Positions 37,561-45,082 of a stretch of 64,000 nucleotides of DNA are shown piece after piece. Origin of the DNA: Pseudomonas japonica (GTDB lineage: Bacteria > Pseudomonadota > Gammaproteobacteria > Pseudomonadales > Pseudomonadaceae); contig NZ_JAAMQU010000009.1 of the NCBI RefSeq assembly GCF_013522925.1, forward strand, positions 124,001 to 188,000, read 5' to 3'. The position numbers were made by a program, and so were the translations under genes. Positions within the stretch are counted from its first letter, which is position 1. The number at the start of each line of letters is the position of its first letter. The notes below the pieces were generated by a model. That model made no database searches, had not been told where the DNA came from, and worked only from the letters and a program-made list of their open reading frames with translations.

Positions 37561-37929
37561 CTAATATCGAGAAGGCAACAGTTCTCCTGCTTCAATGCGT
37601 GAGAAAACAACGTCAGGATTCGTCTGGCACCAGTATTTAAATAAAAGGCGAGGTTCGTGTTCTCCAAAAACCTGCTTTACCAAGCTCTCAAGGGATACGA
37701 CCAGTTTGGGGGCCGTCCATTGCTGTGCGAGAACACCAATTTGTTTGCCCGACGCGGAGATAACCCAGGTAGCTTCATCCCCTTTGATACAGGGCAGGTA
37801 GTGCATGGTTTGTATGGCTTCGAACAGTGCGCGCAAAGTTGCGGTCGGATCGAGCTTGATTGAGCTGGCATGGCCGCTCAGATCGTCTCCTGCATGGACG
37901 CTGTCTCGATCAATGGCAATGGCCAGCAT
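37561..37929 (-). CDS. Unknown 122-residue protein, possibly immunity-like
   Basis: Not recognised. It is soluble, begins MLAIAIDRDSV and contains TWVISASGKQIGVLAQQW and LVVSLESLVKQVF. AAGGGATC places either of two adjacent ATGs (37932 or 37929) in reach; the second gives better spacing. Size, isolation and the neighbouring GGGTCGG-type sequences fit the pattern of solitary immunity genes, but no domain supports that. Confidence 0.55.
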   Translation of the reverse strand: MLAIAIDRDSVHAGDDLSGHASSIKLDPTATLRALFEAIQTMHYLPCIKGDEATWVISASGKQIGVLAQQWTAPKLVVSLESLVKQVFGEHEPRLLFKYWCQTNPDVVFSRIEAGELLPSRY

Positions 37930-37932
37930 CAT

Positions 37933-38523
37933 GATCCCTTGAATGATTCAATTCAGGCTAGCCAGCGTATGGGCTGAGTAGCGAGCCGTCTACAGTCCGC
38001 TCATGGCCGACCTCTATCTGCCGCCACCGTCCGCTATGGGTCGGTAGCGCCGATCCCAAATGCATGCCCGTGCCATGCATTTGGCGTCACGCGCTTCCAG
38101 CTTCTTGAAGCCGGTGAGAACGGATGGTCAGATCAAGGCCAAGCAACGGGTGACGGCTAGAAGGGTGCGAAGGATGGAGCTCCCCTTCTCCAGACTTTCA
38201 TACAGAAGCGTCAGAGGCAGGCCCGTTGGCAATCTCACCCCCGCCCTCGGCGCTGCAAACGGACCTCAATGGACTCAAGTTCTGTCATCCCTATACGACC
38301 CCTCACTCCCTAAACAATACACAACAACATCCGGCAGCTCCGGTTAACCGACGTCCGCCGTTAAGCGGCACCATTGTCCCTTATTTAGAAACAAACATAT
38401 TCTACAGCGCCTAATTGTTTCGAGAGCTGTCGCTAAGTACATTGGCTCACATGCACCGGCGACGTACTTCTACTCAGTTGCCATCCCCCAATTTGAACAC
38501 TCTTTACTCAAAGGAATGCCCTG
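37933..38523. other. Intergenic region, no convincing gene
   Basis: 591 bases. Near 38000-38045 there is another GGGTCGGTAG-containing degenerate segment. From ~38290 the DNA becomes AT-richer, with GAAACAA (38388-38394) facing TTGTTTC (38415-38421), a possible operator in front of the isochorismatase gene. The frame of 95 codons at 38060 has no ribosome site and a biased composition. Confidence 0.45.
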
Positions 38524-39144
38524 ATGCCTGCCTACAACCGCCTGAACAAAGACGACGCCGTACTGCTGCTGGTTGACCACCAAACAGGCCTTATCTCGCT
38601 GGTACAGGATTTCTCGCCGAACGAGTTCAAGAACAACGTGCTGGCCCTGGCCGATTGCGGCAAGTTCTTCGGGCTGCCCACCATCCTGACCACCAGCTTT
38701 GAGCAGGGCCCGAACGGGCCGCTGGTTCCGGAGCTGAAGGAAATGTTTCCCGACGCGCCCTACATTCCGCGCCCTGGCCAGATCAATGCGTGGGACAACG
38801 AGGACTTCGTCAAGGCGATCAAGGCCACCGGCCGCAAGCAGCTGATCATTGCTGGCGTGGTGACTGACGTGTGCGTCGCCTTCCCTACCCTGTCCGCACT
38901 GGCTGAAGGCTTCGATGTGTTCGTGGTCACCGATGCATCGGGCACCTTCAACGAAACCGTTCAGCAGGCATCCTGGGCCCGCATGTCCGCCGCCGGCGCT
39001 CAGCTGATGAACTGGTTCAGTGTGGCCTGCGAACTGCACCGCGACTGGCGCAACGACATCGAGGGCCTGGGCAACCTGTTGTCGCAGCGCATCCCCAACT
39101 ACCGCAACCTCATGAACAGCTACGCGGCATTGACGGCCAGATGA
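38524..39144 (+). CDS. ycaC: Isochorismatase-family hydrolase (YcaC-like)
   Basis: A 206-residue cysteine hydrolase. Catalytic Asp at residue 18 (LLLVDHQTGL) and nucleophile Cys at 117 (AGVVTDVCVAFP) are in place with a preceding cis-peptide-type VVT; length and the C-terminal helical part match YcaC. The physiological substrate of YcaC proteins is not established. AAAGGAA precedes the ATG. The small monooxygenase-domain membrane protein follows in the same direction. Confidence 0.85.
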   Translation: MPAYNRLNKDDAVLLLVDHQTGLISLVQDFSPNEFKNNVLALADCGKFFGLPTILTTSFEQGPNGPLVPELKEMFPDAPYIPRPGQINAWDNEDFVKAIKATGRKQLIIAGVVTDVCVAFPTLSALAEGFDVFVVTDASGTFNETVQQASWARMSAAGAQLMNWFSVACELHRDWRNDIEGLGNLLSQRIPNYRNLMNSYAALTAR

Positions 39145-39276
39145 AAGGCTGAACACGCAATGGGGTTACTCGTAGCCCCAACCGCGTCGATCGTGCTGGT
39201 TACCAGCACAGGCATCCAATATTTCACCGCCGGGCATCGCTGCCTCGAGCACAGCTATATTCCAAGGAAAACAAAC

Positions 39277-39843
39277 ATGGCCAGCCCCGCTCCCCTGACG
39301 GACATCGTGACCCTCGTCGTTCGCCACAAGGTACGTCCCGATGCCCTTCACACCTATGAAGAATGGCTAAAGCGATCCGTTCGCACCGCCATGTCACAAG
39401 ACGGTCACCTGGGTGTGAATGTCATACGCCCTACCGAAGAGGATCACACCTTCACCACTGTGGTTCGTTTTGCCAAGGCAGAGAAACTGCAGGCTTGGGT
39501 CAACTCATCGGTGAGGCGTTCACTCATCGTCGAGGTCACGCCCTTGCTGCAAGACATCGATGCACCTGAGGTGAGCAACGACCCGGAGTTCTGGTTCACT
39601 CCTACGCATGCTGACAAAAGCCAGCCGCCCAAATGGAAACAGGCGGTACTCAGCTATGTGGTGATCGCGCCATTGTCCATGGTTATCCCCCAGCTCTGGA
39701 GCCCCTTGTTCCAGCAGCACCCTGCGCTGGGCGGGGTCGTTGCGAGCAACCTGATCATTACCTTCTGCATCGTCGGGCTAGTGACGTTCGCAATCATGCC
39801 TTATGTCACTCGCTGGCTCGCGGGTTGGCTTACCGCCAAGTGA
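39277..39843 (+). CDS. Antibiotic-biosynthesis-monooxygenase-like domain with C-terminal membrane anchor
   Basis: 188 residues. Residues ~8-95 form an ABM-type ferredoxin-like domain (VTLVVRHKVRPDALHTYEEW, GHLGVNVIRP, FTTVVRFAK). Two hydrophobic helices follow (LSYVVIAPLSMVIPQLWSPL and SNLIITFCIVGLVTFAIMPY). It matches the cytosolic-domain-plus-anchor proteins annotated as membrane-associated monooxygenases; the reaction is unknown. The start at 39277 follows AAGGAAA; the longer frame from 39160 lacks one. Possibly co-transcribed with ycaC, 132 bases upstream. Confidence 0.8.
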   Translation: MASPAPLTDIVTLVVRHKVRPDALHTYEEWLKRSVRTAMSQDGHLGVNVIRPTEEDHTFTTVVRFAKAEKLQAWVNSSVRRSLIVEVTPLLQDIDAPEVSNDPEFWFTPTHADKSQPPKWKQAVLSYVVIAPLSMVIPQLWSPLFQQHPALGGVVASNLIITFCIVGLVTFAIMPYVTRWLAGWLTAK

Positions 39844-40153
39844 CTTCTCTCAGGCGTTTTTTGAATGCTTGGGTAGTCAATGTAGCCTCGCCCGTCACCT
39901 CCGAAGAAAGTGGCCGGGTCGGGTGCGTTAAGTTCCAGACCCTCCCGGATTCGGCGAGGCAAGGTAACTCCCGGGCTACAGGAGCTTGCCAGGCTGGACT
40001 ATTCCACAAGGGATATCATTCGCTGCTACAGCCTGGCGGCTCACCTGCGCCTGCAGCCGGGCCAGTTCCGCGGCGTGGGTGGCCAAGCCGCTCCGGCTCG
40101 GCCACGTGCGCGGTGTCGGGCGCCTGAATTCGCCTCCAGGCCGCTAGTTCCTG
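39844..40153. other. Intergenic region between convergent genes
   Basis: 310 bases with no supported gene, hairpin terminator or repeat that I can see. Confidence 0.4.
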
Positions 40154-42238
40154 TCAGCCCAACACATGCCCCTGATCAACCTCCTCCGCTACCCCTATCA
40201 ACCCAACCTGATCGCCACCCGCAAACACCACGTTGCGCTCATCCAGGCTCTCTCTCCAGTCACCACTGATCGCGATCTGAAACTTGTGGCCCTGTGCGTC
40301 TGCTTCAACATCCTGCAAGTAGGTACGGTCCAGGTTGCTGTTGTAGGCCACTTTAAGCGTGGTGCCGGTGCCGTCGCCGAAGCCGGTATAACCCAGGTGG
40401 GCCACATCGATCTTGTCGTCCACCGTCAAGTGGGCGATCAGGTCGACGAAGCTCTGGCTTCCCGTGCGGTAGCTGTCGTCGGTGGAGGTGTAGCGGAACA
40501 CGTCGTCGTTCTGGTGGTTGTCGGTCCACAAGGAGATGTCGGCTCTGTCTCCACCGTCGAGGCGGTCGGCGCCAGCGCCGCCGATGATGACATCCGCACC
40601 AGCGCCACCATTGATCCGGTCATTGCCGCCCAAGCCGTAGATGATTTCCGACAGGGCAGAACCCGTAATCGTGTCTTTGCCCGAGGTACCGTCAAGGGTA
40701 GCTGGGGTGAACACCAGGTTGTCGCTTTTCAATTGGCCTACCAGGTTGCCGTCCAGGGCCAGTTCGAAGCGTTGGCCGGAGGCATCGGCGTCGTAGCTTT
40801 TCAGGTAAGTGCGGCTACCGTCGGCGCTGGCTTGCACGGCGAGGGTGCCGTCATGGCCATCGCCGATGCCGGTGAAGCCCAGGCCGATCAGGTCGATACG
40901 GTCATGGGCAGCGTCGAAGTCCTGGAGGCGGTCGCTGCCGTTCTGGGACGCGGTGCGGTAGCTGTCGCTGAGTGCGGTGAAGCGGAAGATGTCTGCGCCA
41001 GCGCCGCCTTGCAGCAGGTCGCGGCCGCCATTGCCCTGGAGCACGTCGTTGCCCTGGAGCACGTCGTTGCCCGCCAGGCCATGAATCACCTCGGCCGCAT
41101 CGGTGCCCTTGAGGATTTCTTCGCCCGTGTAGCCGTCGATATGCAGCTTGCCGTCCGGGCTGCCGAAGCTGGTATCCAGGCTGCCGTCGGTATTGAAACG
41201 CACGATACTGAAATCACCGTTGGTAGTGCCCGTGGCGAGGATCTTGCCATCGGCTTGTACGGTCAGCGCCATCGGCGCGTCGGTCTCGAAGGTTACTTTG
41301 CCGTGGTCGCCGAAACTGTTGTCGTAGGAACCGTCCGTATTGAACCGCGCCACGGTGGCCCTGGTGTCGCTGTCACCATGGCCCATCAGGATGATCTTGC
41401 CATCCTCCTGCACGGCAAGCACCGAGTCGTCGCCGAACCCCATGCTTGGGGTGAGAAAGAGCCGGCCATTCTCACCGAAACGGGTATCCACCTGACCGTC
41501 AGGATTGAAGCGCTTGAGGATAAACAGAGGATCCGCAAGGAGCAGAGGGCTGTACGAACCGCCGTACACCACACTGCCATCGGCTTGCACCGCAGTGGAA
41601 ATCTCTTCGGTGTAGTAGTAGTCGTCGATAGGAATAGGCAGGGTCAGGATGCCCTTGTCGCCAAAGCTCTTGACCAAGGTGCCGTCACTGGCGACTTTGA
41701 TCACTGCCGCTTCGTCAAACCCACGCACGCTGAGCAGGGAGGTGCCGTCCGTACCGACCTTCAGCTCCATCCCTACGAAATAAGCGCCAGTGTCGATGGT
41801 ACTAACACCGTTCTGGCCAAAGGTAAAGTCGCGGCTCCCGTCGCTGTTGAAGCGCTCCATTCGCACGCTTTCAGGTTGATCTATGGCGATCAGTACCTTG
41901 CCATCGGGTTGCACCGCCGTCACCTCGTAGCGTGACGCTGGGGCAATCGCAGCGGGAACGATGTCGACGCCACCCTCATGAAAGCGGGTGTCCAGGCTAC
42001 CGTCTGCGTTCAGGCGGACAACCGAATGGTTCTGCTCATAGCCGTAGCTTTCTTCGCCAGGCGCGCCGGGGTAACCCCATGCCAGGTACTCGGTATAACC
42101 TCCCAGCAAAATCTTGCCATCGGGCTGGATAACGATGCTCTGGTTGTCGTCAAACTGGCCAGTGAGGTCGACCTGGACAGTGCCCGGGCCAGTTCTGACG
42201 GTATGAGTGCTCGCAGACGCGCTATTGGAAGTCATCAC
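40154..42238 (-). CDS. Delta-60 repeat beta-propeller protein with two R-modules (paralogue 3)
   Basis: 694 residues, the closest paralogue of the protein at 3464 (the N-termini share HTVRTGPGTVQVDL, then AWGYPGAPGEESYGYE and FHE.GVDIVPAA). Six delta-60 repeats are followed by two R-modules (GGAGADIFRFTALSDSYRTA; DSYRTGSQSFVDLI, RTYLQDVEADAQGHKFQI) and the tail QVGLIGVAEEVDQGHVLG. The R1 entry has a duplicated nonapeptide fragment (DVLQGN twice). It starts with GTG at 42238 or ATG at 42235; the AAAGG ribosome site fits the GTG better. Orientation is opposite to the 3464 copy, so the two are inverted repeats about 35 kb apart. Confidence 0.83.
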   Translation of the reverse strand: MMTSNSASASTHTVRTGPGTVQVDLTGQFDDNQSIVIQPDGKILLGGYTEYLAWGYPGAPGEESYGYEQNHSVVRLNADGSLDTRFHEGGVDIVPAAIAPASRYEVTAVQPDGKVLIAIDQPESVRMERFNSDGSRDFTFGQNGVSTIDTGAYFVGMELKVGTDGTSLLSVRGFDEAAVIKVASDGTLVKSFGDKGILTLPIPIDDYYYTEEISTAVQADGSVVYGGSYSPLLLADPLFILKRFNPDGQVDTRFGENGRLFLTPSMGFGDDSVLAVQEDGKIILMGHGDSDTRATVARFNTDGSYDNSFGDHGKVTFETDAPMALTVQADGKILATGTTNGDFSIVRFNTDGSLDTSFGSPDGKLHIDGYTGEEILKGTDAAEVIHGLAGNDVLQGNDVLQGNGGRDLLQGGAGADIFRFTALSDSYRTASQNGSDRLQDFDAAHDRIDLIGLGFTGIGDGHDGTLAVQASADGSRTYLKSYDADASGQRFELALDGNLVGQLKSDNLVFTPATLDGTSGKDTITGSALSEIIYGLGGNDRINGGAGADVIIGGAGADRLDGGDRADISLWTDNHQNDDVFRYTSTDDSYRTGSQSFVDLIAHLTVDDKIDVAHLGYTGFGDGTGTTLKVAYNSNLDRTYLQDVEADAQGHKFQIAISGDWRESLDERNVVFAGGDQVGLIGVAEEVDQGHVLG
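41031..41066 (-). repeat. 18-bp tandem duplication inside the RTX repeat
   Basis: TTGCCCTGGAGCACGTCG occurs twice in direct succession (41031-41048, 41049-41066), adding six residues (GNDVLQ) to the calcium-binding roll of the delta-60 protein. The paralogue at 3464 lacks it. Confidence 0.85.
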
Positions 42239-42406
42239 GAGGGCCGAGCCTTTGAATGGATGAGCTTATGACCTTAGCAGAGCTATATGAATGTTCACTT
42301 GCTCATCTCTTTATCAGGTAGGTCGAAGTACTCTCGAGATCAGACACGCACAGTCACGCTGTACTATCCCCGAATAATGATGTTTGGAAGCTTTCAGGAA
42401 GGCCAG

Positions 42407-42631
42407 ATGACTGACCGCTACCCGGGAAAAAACGAGGCACGCTGGCCCTTCGTTCTGATTGCGGCGGCGTTGTGGATATTAGCCATTATTATGCTGGGTA
42501 TTCACGCTTGGGTGGGTGCGATGGTGTTTTTATCACTGGGCATCAGCATGGTTTGGCCAAACTTCTTTTACGGAAGAGAGGCCACCGAACGCTTCAAGCG
42601 CTGGTTCGATTTTTTTTGCCGGTGGTTATGA
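42407..42631 (+). CDS. Small two-helix membrane protein
   Basis: 74 residues from the ATG at 42407, which has AGGAAGG 5 bases upstream. Two hydrophobic segments: PFVLIAAALWILAIIMLGI and WVGAMVFLSLGISMVWPNFF, then a basic amphipathic end (REATERFKRWFDFFCRWL). Function unknown. The frame extends to 42287 but without ribosome site. Confidence 0.6.
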   Translation: MTDRYPGKNEARWPFVLIAAALWILAIIMLGIHAWVGAMVFLSLGISMVWPNFFYGREATERFKRWFDFFCRWL

Positions 42632-42670
42632 CAAAGACGAAGCAGCCAAGCCGCGCTTGGCATTTGAACG

Positions 42671-43029
42671 TCAAACCTTTCGTGCCCAGCTGCCGAACAT
42701 CACATCGCCAATGTACACACCTGAAGAGGCTGAACGCTCCTGATCCAGCCGCTCTTGCAGCGTTTCAATGTCGACTTCGCTTGCACTGGCTACTCCCAGT
42801 GCAACGATTCGCGGCAGGCAGGCACGCACAATGTTGCCTAGGCCGTAAGGCGTGTCGGGCGTTTGGACCACGCACTCGGCCCGCACGCTTTCCACGGTCA
42901 AGCCTGCCTGCGTAAAAATGCCATGCAGGTTGAAACCGATGTGCAGGTCTGCCCCTTCACGAGCGATCATTTCCTGTAGCCAGGTTTGCGCTTTCTCCCC
43001 TTGCACCCAATAGCGCTTCATCCTTCGCC
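42671..43029 (-). pseudogene. C-terminal remnant of a SAM-dependent methyltransferase
   Basis: Only the last ~120 residues of a methyltransferase-like protein remain (LHIGFNLHGIFTQAGLTVES, then QTPDTPYGLGNIVRACLPRI and YIGDVMFGSWARK). The SAM-binding half is absent. Its upstream end runs directly into the 3' end of the GST gene in a different frame, so a deletion joined the two. Confidence 0.65.
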
Positions 43030-43670
43030 ACTGCACGCTTATAGGCATCACGGCTCATCAACTTCTCGGCGTAAGCGAGAAACGCAGGCCTGTGCGGCAA
43101 TGTTTGCAGCCCCAAACCCCACCCGATGTGGGAGCCAACATAGACGTCGGCAGCAGTGAAGCGCTCTCCGGCAATAAACGGATGCGCCAACACCGCGCGC
43201 TCAAGTTGGTCAACGGTACGCTCGTAGCTTCCGTAACCGAAGAAAAACTCCTGATCCGGCTTCGGGTTGAAGCCGGCGCGGTGATTGGTCACAGCCTGCT
43301 CCAGAGGCCCCGCGGCAAAAAACAACCAGCGGTAGTAGGTCGCTCGCTTCGCCGCTGCAGGCGCCAACTCGGCCGCGGGGAAGGCGTCCGCCAGGTACGC
43401 ACAGATGGCGGCAGTTTCTGTTATGGTTTGCCCGTTATGCACGAGGGCAGGAACCTTCCCCACCGGGTTCACGTCGCGAAAAAAAACGACTCGTGGATCA
43501 TCTGCGTTATCCACCGTTGGCACTGCCAGCGAAGCACCGCCCCACTGATCAGCCTGGCTGGTCGGCTGGTAATCCAGAACGACCGACTCATACGCGCAGC
43601 CGATTTCTTCGAGCATCCAGCGCACCATGCGGCCGCGAGAATTGGGGTTGGTATAAAACGTCATTGTCAT
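42957..43670 (-). CDS. Glutathione S-transferase-family protein, 3' end altered
   Basis: 237 residues from the ATG at 43670 (AGGAGGGG 8 bases upstream). The thioredoxin-like N-domain starts MTMTFYTNPNSRGRMVRW with Ser likely activating glutathione, and has GKVPAL and TETAAICAYLAD; the helical C-domain includes HPFIAGERFTAADVYVGSH. The normal end is expected near YKRAVAKDEALL; a further ~16 residues (GARGESANLATGNDRS) come from methyltransferase-derived DNA, so the native stop seems lost. Divergent from the AraC gene. Confidence 0.82.
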   Translation of the reverse strand: MTMTFYTNPNSRGRMVRWMLEEIGCAYESVVLDYQPTSQADQWGGASLAVPTVDNADDPRVVFFRDVNPVGKVPALVHNGQTITETAAICAYLADAFPAAELAPAAAKRATYYRWLFFAAGPLEQAVTNHRAGFNPKPDQEFFFGYGSYERTVDQLERAVLAHPFIAGERFTAADVYVGSHIGWGLGLQTLPHRPAFLAYAEKLMSRDAYKRAVAKDEALLGARGESANLATGNDRS

Positions 43671-43823
43671 CGAGAGCCCCTCCTGGCTCGGTTGGTCGAT
43701 AACAATGGTAAGGGCGAAGCTGCACCACCCCTTCGGCGGTGTACGCCAGAATACTCGCCAAACGCGCCATCTGTGGGGCGTCGCATTACGCATTGCCGCT
43801 CACCTGCGGTTCGGAGCATAGAA

Positions 43824-44834
43824 ATGTCGCACCTTCACACCAGCGCCGAGCGGTGTAAATTGCCCCGGGTTTTCTGGCAATCGATAGAGCAACTGGGGTT
43901 GGCCCCCTCATTGATTCAGCGGCACGCCCAACTGCCCCACGACCTTCACCTGAACGAAGCCGCTGCTGTCAGCACGCATCAGCTCTTTGCCATCTGGAAC
44001 GCCATTGAGGCGCTTTCTGCAGACCCTGCGTTCGCGATCAGGATGGTCCGCGATACGCCCAGTTCGAAACATAAACTGGCATTTCTGGCGGCGTTATATG
44101 CGGCCAGCTTTCGCGATGGGCTTGCAAGGCTTTCACGCTTCAAGCGCCTATGCAGCCCCGACCAGATTCGCATCGAAGAGCGTCAGGGCAAGGTGTCATT
44201 CACCATTGAGTGGCCTTCTGGCACAGGGCCGGCGCCCTATCTCTCGGTCGAGGCCTCTTTCGCGTTGGTACTGGAGCTCGGTCGACGAGGCACTGGTAAA
44301 CACATCAAACCTCTGGCGTTGAGCTTGAGACGACCGGCGCAAACCCTGGAAACTCACTCGAGCTATTTCGCTTGCCCCATTCACTACGGCGCGGCTCATG
44401 ATGAATTGACGGTGAGCGCCGCCGACCTCGATCTACCGTTTCTGGAGCACAATCCGGAAGTGATGGACATGATGGCGCCCGGCCTGACTGCCGCACTGAG
44501 GGAGATAGAAAGCCCCGTTGGATTCGGCGAGCAGGTAATCGAAGCGCTGAAAAAAGCGTTAGGGGACGGACGGCCAAGTTTGCAGTACCTCGCCCGAGAA
44601 CTGTTGCAGAGCGAGCGTACGTTGCAACGACGCTTGGCGTCGGAGGGCACATCGTTCAGTGCGATGCTCAACGAGGCCCGGCGCCAAGTGGGCTTTCATC
44701 TGCTGGCGAACACGGCCCTCGAGCTCAAAGAAGTGGCGTATTTGCTCGGTTACGAGGACGTCAACTCTTACTATCGGGCGTTTCGGCAGTGGGAAAAGGT
44801 GTCACCCGGTCAGTGGCGACTGCTCAATACTTGA
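43824..44834 (+). CDS. AraC-family regulator with arabinose-binding-like N-domain
   Basis: 336 residues. The N-terminal ~200 residues match the PF12625-type ligand domain of OruR/ArgR-like AraC proteins (LPRVFWQSIEQLGL, HQLFAIWNAIEALS). The C-terminal double helix-turn-helix (SLQYLARELLQSERTLQRRL, then ELKEVAYLLGYEDVNSYYRA and FRQWEKVSP) is typical. The start at 43824 has GGAG 8 bases upstream; the frame extending to 43092 overlaps the GST gene and is spurious. It shares a 153-base spacer with the divergent GST gene and probably regulates it. Confidence 0.87.
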   Translation: MSHLHTSAERCKLPRVFWQSIEQLGLAPSLIQRHAQLPHDLHLNEAAAVSTHQLFAIWNAIEALSADPAFAIRMVRDTPSSKHKLAFLAALYAASFRDGLARLSRFKRLCSPDQIRIEERQGKVSFTIEWPSGTGPAPYLSVEASFALVLELGRRGTGKHIKPLALSLRRPAQTLETHSSYFACPIHYGAAHDELTVSAADLDLPFLEHNPEVMDMMAPGLTAALREIESPVGFGEQVIEALKKALGDGRPSLQYLARELLQSERTLQRRLASEGTSFSAMLNEARRQVGFHLLANTALELKEVAYLLGYEDVNSYYRAFRQWEKVSPGQWRLLNT

Positions 44835-45082
44835 AGTATGACGCTGGCCATATGCGGACATTGTGGCCGCATTGCCACATATTTACGCGCCAGCGGTTGG
44901 TCTCGACCGCCCCATAGCCGCCTCTCGCAGAGCACCGGCATCGACAAAATCGTGGATTGGATCAGAAGGCCGCAGCACGGGGTAAACCTGAACTACCCTT
45001 GTATCCACCTTCATACAACAAGCCAGGCCACGCCACCGGTGCACAGGTACCCAGGCAGCAGCCGGCGAACCCGGGAGTTCCA

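Noticed and set aside
38060..38347. 95-codon frame upstream of ycaC
   Set aside because: No ribosome site, Arg-rich random-looking sequence, overlaps a degenerate GGGTCGG region.
43092..43823. Extended N-terminus of the AraC frame
   Set aside because: It overlaps the GST gene in antisense and contains no domain; the ATG at 43824 has a ribosome site.
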